DNA of 64,000 nt from positions 50,864 through 114,863 of the forward strand of contig CAVWLB010000002.1 in assembly GCA_963755695.1 (NCBI GenBank). Direction: 5' to 3'. Of this stretch, positions 1 through 8,676 are shown piece after piece. How positions within the stretch are numbered: the stretch's first letter is position 1; every line of letters starts with the position of its first letter. The notes under the pieces were generated by a model, which was not told where the DNA came from, ran no database searches, and worked only from the letters and a program-made list of their open reading frames with translations. The stretch comes from QHWT01 sp963755695. Its GTDB lineage: Bacteria; Acidobacteriota; Vicinamibacteria; Vicinamibacterales; 2-12-FULL-66-21. The position numbers and the translations under genes are program-made.

Positions 1-557
1 ATGCCACAGGCCGCTGCCGGAATCCGGATCGATCCGCCGGTATCGGTCCCAAGCGAACCGAGGCACATCCGCTCGACGATGGCGACCGCCGCTCCGCCGC
101 TGGATCCGCCCGGCGATCGTGATGGGTCCAGCGGATGGCGTACCGCACCGAACGCCGTTTCCTCGCTCGTCGTGCCGAACGCGAACTCGTGAAGGTTCGT
201 CTTGCCGACGATGACCGCGCCGGCCCGGCGCAGGTTGGCGACGACCGGCGCATCGTGCTGCGGGTGACGCGCGGGCAGCGCTGAACCGGACGTCGTCGGC
301 ACGCCGGCGACGTCGACCAGGTCCTTGATGGAAATGGGAATTCCATGCAGCGGGCCGCGGTACTTTCCCTCGGCAATCTCCTTTTCCGCGCGCTTCGCTT
401 CGGCGACGGCCTGGTCGGTCAGCACCGTGATGAACGCGCGCAGCACGTCGTTTCGTACCGCGATGCGCTCGAGACAGGCCGTGGTCAGCTCCACCGGCGA
501 GATCTCGCGCCGCTCGATGCCACTGGCCGCCTCGACGAGGCTATCGGGAATCGTCAT
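1..557 (-). CDS. Amidase signature family hydrolase, N-terminal part (runs off window start)
   Basis: Only the first ~185 residues are present; the gene continues beyond base 1. The reverse strand reads from ATG at 557 and shows the amidase-signature Ser-cisSer-Lys elements: the lysine in PISIKDLVDV, the glycine/serine loop PGGSSGGAA and the nucleophile region TDTGGSIRIPAA. Such enzymes hydrolyse amide bonds; GatA and AtzE are members. The substrate cannot be told from this piece. It is the last gene of a tight three-gene run with the beta-barrel protein and the 61-residue protein upstream, overlapping the latter by 17 bases. The stretch before the TDTGG motif is slightly off consensus, perhaps a small indel. 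Confidence 0.85.
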   Translation of the reverse strand, partial: MTIPDSLVEAASGIERREISPVELTTACLERIAVRNDVLRAFITVLTDQAVAEAKRAEKEIAEGKYRGPLHGIPISIKDLVDVAGVPTTSGSALPARHPQHDAPVVANLRRAGAVIVGKTNLHEFAFGTTSEETAFGAVRHPLDPSRSPGGSSGGAAVAIVERMCLGSLGTDTGGSIRIPAAACG

Positions 558-726
558 CACTGTCGTTGGAATCGGATGGCGGGAGTGCCGGATGGCCGAA
601 CTCGGCGTCCGCGTCGCGCAACGCCTGAGTGGATCGCGCCAGCGTCTCGAGCAGCGGCTTCAGTTCCGGAAGTCCCCGCGACTCGGCGTCGGCGGCTGCG
701 CGTGCGAGCCAGTTCGCGACATCCAT
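541..726 (-). CDS. Small protein upstream of amidase, possible GatC/AtzG-like partner
   Basis: A 61-residue acidic, probably helical protein whose ATG (726) lies one base after the stop of the upstream beta-barrel gene and whose 3' end overlaps the amidase start by 17 bases, so translational coupling is likely. Amidases of the GatA/AtzE type often work with a small GatC/AtzG-like helical subunit encoded just upstream. The size, position and a GLPEL-rich helix fit that idea, but I see no diagnostic motif. Function is inference from context. Confidence 0.5.
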   Translation of the reverse strand: MDVANWLARAAADAESRGLPELKPLLETLARSTQALRDADAEFGHPALPPSDSNDSDDDSR

Positions 727-727
727 T

Positions 728-1417
728 TCAGAAGGTCAGTGTCCCGCGAAGGCTGACCGGAATCGTGTAGACCCGGTGGCTGACCGGCGAACTGAAGCGA
801 TTCACCGCGAACTTCACCGACAGATCCACCCCGAGCGGTCCGCTGGTCAGGCCGCCCCCACCCTCGAGGAAATACCGCGAGCCGCCGCTTTGATCGGTCT
901 GCACCCGACCGAGTCCCCCGAGCAGGAATGTATGACTTCCAAGGCCCCATCCCGGTGCGCGATCGCTCATGTCGACGCCGACGGCGGCGTCGAAGGCGCG
1001 CCCGTTGGTCAGCGCGTGCACCGGCGCCGGCGCGGGGCCGATGAACGCGACCCTGATGTCCGGCAGTTGCTCGATGCTGCCGCGCACCGCGAGCGTCGCC
1101 CCTTCACTCGCGCCGAACGGATACACGGTGACGCCGACACCGTTCCCGGGGTGCTCGAACTCGAGCACGTTGACCAGTGTCTGGCCGTCGGCCGTTCGGT
1201 ATTGAAACGTTTCGAGGTGCACTTCGTCGACCGGCTGGCCGAGCAGATCCTCGAGCGGGTGCTTCGCGAACGACAGCGGATTTGTGTACTGCCAGTCGTA
1301 ACTCACCGAGATAAAGTACTTGCGAGCCTTTGTCGGCGTGTAAGACGTCCCCTGTGCCGGGGCTGGCATCGACATCGCCGCGACGAGCCAGGCGGCGGAG
1401 AGGGTTTGAAGCAGCAT
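728..1417 (-). CDS. Secreted protein, probable outer-membrane beta-barrel
   Basis: 229 residues with an N-terminal signal peptide (hydrophobic stretch to about residue 20, then APAQG). The rest alternates hydrophobic and polar residues and ends in a strand finishing with Phe (SLRGTLTF), the usual C-terminal signature of Gram-negative outer-membrane barrels. No family recognised. It leads a tight minus-strand run with the 61-residue protein and the amidase, and is divergent from the alcohol dehydrogenase at 1442, which starts only 24 bases away, so both promoters must lie in or near that gap. Confidence 0.6.
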   Translation of the reverse strand: MLLQTLSAAWLVAAMSMPAPAQGTSYTPTKARKYFISVSYDWQYTNPLSFAKHPLEDLLGQPVDEVHLETFQYRTADGQTLVNVLEFEHPGNGVGVTVYPFGASEGATLAVRGSIEQLPDIRVAFIGPAPAPVHALTNGRAFDAAVGVDMSDRAPGWGLGSHTFLLGGLGRVQTDQSGGSRYFLEGGGGLTSGPLGVDLSVKFAVNRFSSPVSHRVYTIPVSLRGTLTF

Positions 1418-1441
1418 CCTTTCAAGGATAACGTAAACCGT

Positions 1442-2545
1442 GTGAACGACCGCATCCTGGCGGCGGTCATGACCGCGCCGCGACAGCCGATTGAGATTCG
1501 CGAGTATCCGCGGCCCGATCTCCCGCCCGGCTCGGCGCTGCTGCGCACCTCGTCATCCGAAGTGTGCGGCACCGACGTGCATCTGTGGCACGGCCGGCTG
1601 GCGGGCGTGCCGTATCCAATCATTCCAGGTCATGTCTCCGCGGGGGTTATCGATTCCACGCGAGGTCCGCTGACCGGCATCGATGGTGCGCCGATCCGTG
1701 AAGGGGACGCGGTAGTCTTCTTCGACGTGCATCGCACGTGCGGCCGTTGCCGCGCGTGCACCGTCCATCGGACGCCAACGCGGTGCACCGCGCGCCGGGT
1801 CTACGGGATCACCGATCCGGCGGCTGAAGGCCTGTTCGGAGGATGGGCCCAGGCGATTTTTCTGGAGCCAGGCGTGGCACTGGCGCGGCTGCCAGATGCG
1901 GTGAGCGTCGACGATTACATTGGCGGTGGCTGCGGCCTGCTGACGGCCGTGCACATCGCCGAGCGCGCCGGGATACGGCTCGGCGACAGCGTGGTCGTGC
2001 AAGGCGCTGGAGCCGTCGGCCTGAGTGCGATCGCGCTTGCCAGGCTTGCTGGCGCCTCGCGGATCATCGCGATTGGCGCTCCATCATCGCGGCTCCAGTT
2101 TGCCAGGCGCATGGGCGCTGACCAGGTCCTCGATCTCGGGTCGACGTCCGAGGCCGAACGGCTCGAGCAGGTGCGCTCGGCGACGCACGGCGAAGGGGCG
2201 GACGTCGTGATAGAAGCCGCCGGGTCGGCCGCGGCAATCGGAGAGGGATTGAACCTGGCCCGTGATGGCGGCCGCTATGTGATCGCCGGGCATTACACTG
2301 ACGCCGGCATCAGTCCGATCAACGCGCACTGGCAGATCAACCGTAAGCATCTCGACATTCATGGGTGCTGGGGCAGCGAAGCGCGGCATTTCCTGCGGGC
2401 GCTCTCGATTCTCGAGCGCCATGCGGCATCGATTCCGTGGCGCGAGATTGGGGCCAGGCGGTACGGCCTGCGGGAGCTCGACGCCGCACTCGCGGATGCG
2501 GAGGCGATGCGCATCACCAAGGCGCTCGTCGATCCATGGGCATGA
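1442..2545 (+). CDS. Zinc-dependent alcohol dehydrogenase (MDR family)
   Basis: 367 residues, medium-chain dehydrogenase/reductase size. The catalytic zinc site is visible (VCGTDVHLWHG near residue 40, then PGHVSAG), the structural zinc loop has four cysteines (CGRCRAC ... RC, residues ~100-115), and the Rossmann motif is GAGAVGLSA. GTG 1442 is chosen because ILAAVMTAPRQPIEIREYP matches the family start; the ATG at 1469 would cut the first strand. The open frame continues upstream to 629 but only as an antisense shadow of the beta-barrel gene. The stop overlaps the pyruvate kinase start (ATGA), so the two are co-translated. Substrate unknown; the C-terminal half resembles threonine/sorbitol dehydrogenase-type enzymes. 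Confidence 0.9.
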   Translation: MNDRILAAVMTAPRQPIEIREYPRPDLPPGSALLRTSSSEVCGTDVHLWHGRLAGVPYPIIPGHVSAGVIDSTRGPLTGIDGAPIREGDAVVFFDVHRTCGRCRACTVHRTPTRCTARRVYGITDPAAEGLFGGWAQAIFLEPGVALARLPDAVSVDDYIGGGCGLLTAVHIAERAGIRLGDSVVVQGAGAVGLSAIALARLAGASRIIAIGAPSSRLQFARRMGADQVLDLGSTSEAERLEQVRSATHGEGADVVIEAAGSAAAIGEGLNLARDGGRYVIAGHYTDAGISPINAHWQINRKHLDIHGCWGSEARHFLRALSILERHAASIPWREIGARRYGLRELDAALADAEAMRITKALVDPWA

Positions 2546-3969
2546 GACGTCACACCAAGATCATCGCAACGGTCGGTCCGGCCAGCTCGGACCCAGCGGT
2601 GCTCGAGCGACTGGTTGCGGCTGGCGTCGACGTGTTCCGACTGAATTTTTCTCATGGCACGCACGATCTGCACGCCACCGTGTTCGATCAGGTTCGCTCC
2701 GCCTCAGCCCGCGCCGGCCGTCACGTCGCGATCCTGCAGGATCTCAGCGGTCCCAAAATCCGTACTGGCCGGTTGAAGAGCGGACAGGCGCTGTCGCTTC
2801 GTCCTGGCGATGAGCTAAGGCTGGCGAGCGGAGATCAGGAGGGGAGCGCCGGCCGCGTGTTTGTACCGTATGCCGCGCTCATCGCGTCCGCGTCCCTGAG
2901 CGATCGCCTGTTGCTCGACGATGGGCGGATAGAGCTGCGGGTCACGGGTACGGAACCGGGTGAGCTGATAACGGAGGTCGTGAGTGGCGGCTCGCTCGGC
3001 GAGCACAAGGGCATCAATGCGCCCGGCGTCAAGCTGCCGTCGAACGCGGTCACCGAGAAGGACGAGGCAGATCTTCGCTTCGGTCTCGGGCTTGGCGTCG
3101 ATCTCGTCGCGCTCAGTTTCGTGCAGACTGCCGAAGACGTCCATCACGCCCGGGCGATCGCGCGAAGCACGGGACGGGAGGTCCCACTGATCGCGAAGAT
3201 CGAGCGGCCGCAGGCCGTGGAGCATCTCGACGCCATCATCAATGTCTCCGACGGCGTGATGGTGGCGCGCGGCGATCTTGGTCTCGAATGCCCGCTCGAA
3301 GAAGTACCGCGTGTGCAGAAGCAGATCATTCGCCAGGCGCGCAGGATCGGCCGTCCGGTCATCGTGGCCACGCAGGTCCTCGAGTCGATGCGAACCGAGC
3401 CGCGTCCGACGCGCGCCGAGGTGAGCGATGCCGCGACGGCCGTGGATCAGGGTGCGGATGCAATCATGCTGGCAGGCGAGACCGCCATTGGTGCCTATCC
3501 GGTTCGCGCCGTCGAAACACTGGCCGCCGTCATCCTCGATGCCGAGACATTGCCACCGGGGGAGGTGATTGCGCCTGAAGCCGAGCTCACCTTGTCGAGG
3601 CACGGCAGGGCGCTGGGTGAGGCTGCCGTGACGCTCGCGACGACCGGTCAGGCGGCGGCGATCGTTGCGGTCACGCAGCAGGGAAGGACCGCCCGACTCC
3701 TCTCGGCTCTTCGCCCGCGCGCGTCGATTGTGGCGGTCACCGAATCCGATGCCGTCGCGCGAGGACTCGCGCTCTACTGGGGCGTGCTGCCTGTCGTCTC
3801 TTCCTGCCGCGAAATCGGGGAGCTGCAGAAGCCGCTCCGTGAGACCGCTGGAATTCCCGAAGGTTCGGTGGTTGTCTTCGCCAATTTCAGCCAGGATCTG
3901 ACTCGGGTCGACGCGAACTTCATCAACGTGCAACAGCTAGGGATCCCGATCGGACCACTGGGCGGATGA
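2542..3969 (+). CDS. pyk: Pyruvate kinase
   Basis: 475 residues, full family length. It converts phosphoenolpyruvate and ADP to pyruvate and ATP, the last step of glycolysis, in the cytoplasm. Landmarks: KIIATVGPASS at the start, RLNFSHG, LQDLSGPKIRTG, the active-site segment VMVARGDLGLE and the allosteric C-terminal domain after residue ~350. ATG 2542 overlaps the dehydrogenase stop; an alternative ATG at 2536 would add MG. No frame break. The pairing with an alcohol dehydrogenase is not a standard arrangement. Confidence 0.95.
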   Translation: MRRHTKIIATVGPASSDPAVLERLVAAGVDVFRLNFSHGTHDLHATVFDQVRSASARAGRHVAILQDLSGPKIRTGRLKSGQALSLRPGDELRLASGDQEGSAGRVFVPYAALIASASLSDRLLLDDGRIELRVTGTEPGELITEVVSGGSLGEHKGINAPGVKLPSNAVTEKDEADLRFGLGLGVDLVALSFVQTAEDVHHARAIARSTGREVPLIAKIERPQAVEHLDAIINVSDGVMVARGDLGLECPLEEVPRVQKQIIRQARRIGRPVIVATQVLESMRTEPRPTRAEVSDAATAVDQGADAIMLAGETAIGAYPVRAVETLAAVILDAETLPPGEVIAPEAELTLSRHGRALGEAAVTLATTGQAAAIVAVTQQGRTARLLSALRPRASIVAVTESDAVARGLALYWGVLPVVSSCREIGELQKPLRETAGIPEGSVVVFANFSQDLTRVDANFINVQQLGIPIGPLGG

Positions 3970-3973
3970 CTCG

Positions 3974-4459
3974 CTACTCCTCCAGATACTCCTTCAATTT
4001 CGCCAGAGACGAGCGCCACCCACCGGCAATGACCGTGTAGTATCGCCGCCAGCGGGGCCCTTCCTCGAAACCGGTCTGACGCACATGAAGGCGGCAGGCG
4101 GGCCCATCCATCCGGCAACTCACCGACAACGCCATGGGGCCAATCGGATCCCCCTCCGGCGGAATCCACCACGCGTTCCCGACGAACAGTTCCCGTCCGG
4201 GAACGTACTCCATCACCGTGCCGTGAAAAATTCCGCCGAGTCGGCCGAGCACGTCGTCGGCTTCTGCGGAGGGGGACCATTCGACGGCAAATACGCCCAT
4301 GACACGCGATGTGGTTACCGAGCGCGCGACCTGCCACCAAACGGCAAGCGCCTCGGGATCGACGAAGGCGGCGAGCACGCGTGTCGGCGCGGCGTTGATG
4401 AGCATCGACTGGTCGAACTCGGGTGTTTGAGTCTGCGCCACATGTACACTGTAGGGCAT
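3974..4459 (-). CDS. SRPBCC / AHSA1-like domain protein
   Basis: 161 residues in one START-like (SRPBCC) domain: MLINAAPTRVLAAFVDPEAL opens the fold and VIAGGWRSSLAKLKEYLEE is the characteristic C-terminal helix with a tryptophan. Such proteins bind hydrophobic ligands in a deep pocket; many are uncharacterised regulators or stress proteins, often annotated AHSA1-like. Convergent with pyruvate kinase (stops 5 bases apart). Its ATG shares two bases with the ATG of the opposite-strand transporter gene; if that start is right the two genes have almost no 5' untranslated room. Confidence 0.8.
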   Translation of the reverse strand: MPYSVHVAQTQTPEFDQSMLINAAPTRVLAAFVDPEALAVWWQVARSVTTSRVMGVFAVEWSPSAEADDVLGRLGGIFHGTVMEYVPGRELFVGNAWWIPPEGDPIGPMALSVSCRMDGPACRLHVRQTGFEEGPRWRRYYTVIAGGWRSSLAKLKEYLEE

Positions 4460-5573
4460 GACGAGCGACCGCCCCGAGGCCGACGAGACCTGGGACGAGC
4501 ATTACGCCGACGAGAAAGACGCGGCGTTTCTGTATCGTGCCCTGGCGCGAGCCGAGACGGATCAGCAGCGTCGGGAGTTGTTCGATCGACTGGCCGTCGT
4601 CGAAGACCAGCACGTCGCGAGATGGGAGACGTTGTTCGCTGAAGCGGAGCGGCCGCTTCCAGCCTACGCGACGGCCCGGCGCACACGGCTGCTCGCGTGG
4701 GTGGCGAAACAGTTTGGCCCGTCGAGCGTGCTGCCGCTGATCCTGGCCGAAGAAGGGCGTGAGGTGCAGGCCTATCTCGGACTGGCGCGCCAGTCGACCA
4801 ATCGTCAAACGCACGAAGCGGCAGTCGACATCGCATCGGAATCGGCGATTCACGCCCGCGAGCTGTCCGAAGTCATGGGACGCGAGGGTGAACCGTGGCA
4901 CGTGGGTGGCGCCGGCGGGCTCCTTCGCAGCATCGTCTACGGATTCAACGATGGCCTGACCGCGAACTTCGGGCTCGTTGCGGGCGTTCTCGGCGCGGAT
5001 GTCGCGCCGCACGTCGTGATCATCAGCGGCGCGGCAGGCGCGATTGCCGACGCGCTTTCAATGGGATCGAGCGGCTATCTTGCGGCCAAGAGTGAAGCGG
5101 AGGTGCAGGCGCACCAGATTGAGATGGAGCGCCACGAGATGCGGTTGATGCCGGATCTGGAAGAGGACGAGCTCGCGCTCATCTACGAAGCAAAGGGGCT
5201 GAGCAAGGAGCGCGCACGCGAAACGGCGAAGACGATGATGGAGGATCCGGTGCGCGCACTCGAGACCCAGGTGCGCGAGGAACTGAACATCCACCCCGCG
5301 GAGCTCGAGCCGCTCAAGGATGGAGTGGTCACCGGAACGGCAACCGCCGTCGGCGCGTTCATCCCAATCGCACCGTTTCTGCTGTTCTCGCACGCTACCG
5401 CGATCTGGACATCGCTGGCAATCAGCATGCTCGCGCACTTCGCGATTGGCGCGGCCCGCAGCCTGTTCACCGGCCGAAGTCTCTGGGCAAGCGGCCGCGA
5501 CATGTTCCTGGTTGGATTCGGCGTCGCGGCGGTCGGCTACGCGATTGGCGAGTTGATCACTCGACTTCTGTAG
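4458..5573 (+). CDS. Ferritin-like domain fused to VIT1/CCC1 metal transporter
   Basis: 371 residues. Residues ~10-135 form a rubrerythrin/ferritin-like helical bundle with spaced Glu/His (DEKDAAFLYRAL, VVEDQHVARWE, EEGREVQAYL) able to hold a di-iron site. Residues ~150-371 are a VIT1/CCC1 membrane domain (VYGFNDGLTANFGLVAGVLG, then membrane segments after a charged cytoplasmic insert EIERHEM-like). This architecture matches membrane-bound ferritin A-type exporters that remove Fe2+ or Mn2+ from the cytoplasm; the direction of transport is inferred from that family. Its start overlaps the SRPBCC gene's start on the other strand. Confidence 0.9.
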   Translation: MTSDRPEADETWDEHYADEKDAAFLYRALARAETDQQRRELFDRLAVVEDQHVARWETLFAEAERPLPAYATARRTRLLAWVAKQFGPSSVLPLILAEEGREVQAYLGLARQSTNRQTHEAAVDIASESAIHARELSEVMGREGEPWHVGGAGGLLRSIVYGFNDGLTANFGLVAGVLGADVAPHVVIISGAAGAIADALSMGSSGYLAAKSEAEVQAHQIEMERHEMRLMPDLEEDELALIYEAKGLSKERARETAKTMMEDPVRALETQVREELNIHPAELEPLKDGVVTGTATAVGAFIPIAPFLLFSHATAIWTSLAISMLAHFAIGAARSLFTGRSLWASGRDMFLVGFGVAAVGYAIGELITRLL

Positions 5574-5593
5574 CCTCCGGCTTTTGCGGAGGC
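5573..5593. terminator. Hairpin between convergent genes
   Basis: GCCTCCG and CGGAGGC form a perfect 7-bp stem with a 7-base loop directly after the transporter stop and upstream (in map order) of the convergent cytochrome stop. There is no clear U-run, so it may be a bidirectional transcript end or stabiliser. Confidence 0.5.
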
Positions 5594-5632
5594 CTTCATC
5601 CGCGCGATCTCGTTGATTGGTGGGTCTTGCTT

Positions 5633-6076
5633 CTACTTACGTCGCAGGGTCTGCACATAGGTGACGACCTGCCAGATCTGTTGGGTCGAGAGGTCGTCTT
5701 TCTGTGCGGGCATCTTCGGTTTCTTGCGGCCGTTCAGCACCTTGAAAAACACGACGCCGTCCGGGTTCCGGGCGGCTCGCCGCGCGACGGTCAGGTCCAT
5801 GTCCTGCTGTACGTCGGGATCGGCATCCTTCCCATCGCCAAGTCCGCCGGGGCCGTGGCAGCGTTCGCACTTCTTGTGAAAGACGTCCTTGCCCGCTGCG
5901 AGTGTCGCAGCGTCAGGAGTCAGTGGGTTCTTCTGGTCAGCAGCGTTCGGCGGAAGCGTCCACCCACCCTTGCCACCGCCGTTGCTGTCTTGCTGGGCCT
6001 GCCCGGCAGTGACGAACGTAATCGCGAGGACGTACACGATGGCCGCAAATCCAAGGACATTGACCTTTCGGAGCAT
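5633..6076 (-). CDS. Secreted c-type cytochrome, single haem
   Basis: 147 residues with an N-terminal signal/anchor segment (VNVLGFAAIVYVLAITFVTA) and one class-I cytochrome c domain: haem-binding CERCH near residue 75 and the axial methionine in KKPKMPAQ near residue 120, followed by the WQVVTYVQTL helix. It would act as a periplasmic electron carrier. It is divergent from the LOG-family gene with only 24 bases between the two ATGs. Confidence 0.88.
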   Translation of the reverse strand: MLRKVNVLGFAAIVYVLAITFVTAGQAQQDSNGGGKGGWTLPPNAADQKNPLTPDAATLAAGKDVFHKKCERCHGPGGLGDGKDADPDVQQDMDLTVARRAARNPDGVVFFKVLNGRKKPKMPAQKDDLSTQQIWQVVTYVQTLRRK

Positions 6077-6100
6077 ACAGAATGATACATTTTTTCAAGC

Positions 6101-6955
6101 ATGCATAACCAGCCGCTGGCCTATCACGACCTGGACTTTCTCGAGAGCGATGAAGCGCGTCCGATTCGGATTCTTGCGGAGTACATCGAGCCGTTGCGAC
6201 GATTCAAAGATCAGAATATTCAGGACACGGTGGTGTTCTTCGGTTCGGCGAGAGTGCACAGTCGTATGCGCGCCGAGCGCGCGCTGCAGAGGCTGCGCAG
6301 CGGGAAACGCGGCCCCGACTATGCCGCCGATCTCAAGCGCAGCCGCAAAGCCGTCCAGTGGTCGCGCTATTACGAGGACGCCCGCGAGCTGGCGCGGCAG
6401 CTCACGACCTGGAGTCTGTCGCTGCAGTCGCCTCGGCATCGCTTCGTCGTCTGCTCGGGCGGCGGGCCCGGGATCATGGAGGCGGCCAATCGCGGTGCGC
6501 ACGAAGCCGGCGGCAAGACGATCGGCTTGAACATCCGATTACCGTTCGAACAGGGAGCCAATCGATACATCACGCCAGGGCTTCACCTGGAGTTTCACTA
6601 CTTCTTCATGCGCAAGTTCTGGTTCGCCTATCTCGCCAAGGCCCTGGTGATTTTCCCCGGCGGTTTCGGCACGCTCGACGAGCTGTTCGAGATCCTGACG
6701 CTCGCGCAGACACAGAAGCTGTCCAAGCAGATGTGCGTCATCCTGTATGGCCGCGAGTACTGGGAGCAGATTCTCGATTTGAAACCAATGGCCGAATGGG
6801 GGGCGATCAATGCCGAGGATCTCGAGTTGCTGCGATGGGTCGACTCGCCCGAGCAGGCGCTCGAGCAGCTCCGCGGACACCTGATGGAATACCACCTGGT
6901 GCCGGAAACCGCGCAGGAGAATCGCGCGCCGGGCATTGCCAAGACACGCGGCTGA
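6101..6955 (+). CDS. LOG-family Rossmann protein (TIGR00730 type)
   Basis: 284 residues. The phosphoribohydrolase motifs are SGGGPGIMEAANRGA and FPGGFGTLDELFEILTLAQT (the PGGxGTxxE motif). Members of the family split cytokinin or other nucleoside 5'-monophosphates to base plus ribose-5-phosphate; the bacterial substrate is usually unknown. It has an N-terminal extension of ~100 residues before the Rossmann core, as in the larger bacterial LOG proteins. The DinB gene follows after 25 bases in the same direction. Confidence 0.88.
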   Translation: MHNQPLAYHDLDFLESDEARPIRILAEYIEPLRRFKDQNIQDTVVFFGSARVHSRMRAERALQRLRSGKRGPDYAADLKRSRKAVQWSRYYEDARELARQLTTWSLSLQSPRHRFVVCSGGGPGIMEAANRGAHEAGGKTIGLNIRLPFEQGANRYITPGLHLEFHYFFMRKFWFAYLAKALVIFPGGFGTLDELFEILTLAQTQKLSKQMCVILYGREYWEQILDLKPMAEWGAINAEDLELLRWVDSPEQALEQLRGHLMEYHLVPETAQENRAPGIAKTRG

Positions 6956-6980
6956 TCGTCGCCTCGCACAGGAGATTTCA

Positions 6981-7454
6981 ATGGAACGTGAAGAACGCGA
7001 ACAACTGATTGCGCAGTACAAGGACGGGTACCGCGTTGTCTCCGAGGCGCTCGTGAAGATTTCCGCGGACGAACTCGATGCCCACCCGGCGCCAGGAAAG
7101 TGGTCGGCCCGCGAGATCGTGCACCATCTTGCCGACAGCGAGATGACCGCGGCCGTCAGGTTCCGCCTGCTGCTCGCGGAAGATCGACCGGCCATCAAGG
7201 GCTACGACCAGGACGAATTCGCCCGACGGCTGCACTACGAGCGACCCCACGAGGCGTCGCTGGAGCTCTTTCGCGCTACGCGTGCCGATACGACAGAACT
7301 GATGGCCTGTCTCAGCGAAGCCGACTGGTTGCGCGAAGGCACCCACAGCGAGGTCGGCCGGTTTGGTCTCGACACGTGGTTACGGATCTACGGCCCGCAC
7401 GCGCACCGTCACGCGGATCAAATCCGCGTCGCCCGGAGTTCCTTGAAGAAGTAG
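6981..7454 (+). CDS. DinB-family protein
   Basis: 157 residues from ATG 6981, preceded by an AGGAG site ~8 bases upstream; the longer open frame overlapping the LOG gene lacks such support. The four-helix DinB/YfiT fold is indicated by WSAREIVHHLADSE, the helix around residue 50 and HAHRHADQI near the C-terminus, which supply the three metal-binding histidines. Relatives are thiol-dependent S-transferases (bacillithiol or mycothiol) or damage-inducible proteins; the thiol partner here is unknown. Confidence 0.87.
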   Translation: MEREEREQLIAQYKDGYRVVSEALVKISADELDAHPAPGKWSAREIVHHLADSEMTAAVRFRLLLAEDRPAIKGYDQDEFARRLHYERPHEASLELFRATRADTTELMACLSEADWLREGTHSEVGRFGLDTWLRIYGPHAHRHADQIRVARSSLKK

Positions 7455-7492
7455 CACGTGCCTCAAGCAGGCTGGATCTCCGGACCACGGCG

Positions 7493-8669
7493 CTATGAAT
7501 AGAGAAGGAACTTCTGTCGCAGCTTTCGGAACGCCGCTTCGTCCCGCGGCCACTCTGCGGTGACAGTGCTGGCGTCCTGTCCGGCATCGATCGCACGCCG
7601 CAGCCGATCGGATCCGTAAAGGATATCGATTGGCAGTTTCTCGTGTTCGTACTCGGTACGGTGGATCGCGCCACAACACCTGGTCGGGAGCCTCACGGCG
7701 GAATTCGGCGAGCATTTCGACGGCGGCTCGCATCGGCGCAAACGTGTCCCTGCTGGTCACGTGTATCTGGCACCCTCCGCACAGCTGCTTCGCATGCTTG
7801 TGGAATGTCGGCTCGAAGAAGGCGGGCCGGAAAAACACGCCGGGCAGGCCGCGGGCGTTCATCGCGTCCGAAAATCGCTCGCCGTCAATCCACGGCGCGC
7901 CAATCAGTTCGAACGGCTTGTTGGTGCCACGCCCTTCCGACAAGACCGTACCCTCGAAGAGAACTGCGCCCGGGTAGACGACCGTGGTTTCGATTGTTGG
8001 AATATTCGGCGACGGCAGCACGAAGGGAAGCCCGGTGTCGTCGAGGTACATCGACCGCTGCCATCCGTCCATCGGGACCACGTCCAGCGACGCGTTGATG
8101 CCGAAGTGATCGTTGAACAGCCGCGCCGCTTCGCCTATCGTCAGCCCGTGACGCATCGGGATGGCAAACTGCCCGACGAACGACGCATACGCCGGGTCGA
8201 GTGTCGCCCCCTCGATCCGCTCTCCTCCGATCGGGTTTGGCCGATCGCACACGACGACGTGGATGCCGTTCTGGCGTGCCGCGCGAAGGCAGTTTGCCGC
8301 GGTGTAGATGTAGGTGTAGATGCGCGTGCCGACGTCCTGCAGATCGATGACGAGAACGTCGACATCCGCCAGCATCTCGCGGGTCGGCTCCCGCGTGTCG
8401 CTGTAAAGCGAGTGCACCGGCACCCGCCGCTTCGCATCCCGCGCATGCGGCGACTCGATCATGTTCTCCTGCAGATCGGAATGAAACCCGTGCTGGGGTC
8501 CGAAGAGCGCGGTCAGTTTCCACTCGCCCGGCGTGGCGAGCCGGTCGGCAGAGTGCTGAAAGGCGGCGTCAATCGATGCGGGGTTGCAGACCAGGCCGAT
8601 CCGGCGTCCGGCGATCAGATCGGTGTCGGTGCCGTCAATCAGCCGTTCGATACCAAGGCGCACGGGCAT
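7493..8669 (-). CDS. DUF1343 / NamZ-like exo-N-acetylmuramidase (frameshifted 3' end)
   Basis: About 390 residues. The fold shows GIERLIDGTDTDLIAGRRIG, FGPQHGFHSDLQENM, VIDLQDVGTRIYTYIYT and FEGTVLSEGRGTNKPFE, typical of DUF1343 proteins such as NamZ, which remove terminal MurNAc from peptidoglycan fragments. Near 7665 the frame must change: after DPPY the original frame runs into the neighbour, whereas the adjacent frame gives YEHEKLPIDILYGSD and ends at 7493 as in the family. A one-base error is the simplest explanation. No signal peptide is visible, so a cytoplasmic copy or mis-set start is possible. Confidence 0.85.
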
Positions 8670-8676
8670 CGGCGGA

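Noticed and set aside
2815..3933. Long minus-strand open frame (372 codons) opposite pyruvate kinase
   Set aside because: Arg/His-rich composition without motifs; an antisense shadow of a well-supported gene in high-GC DNA.
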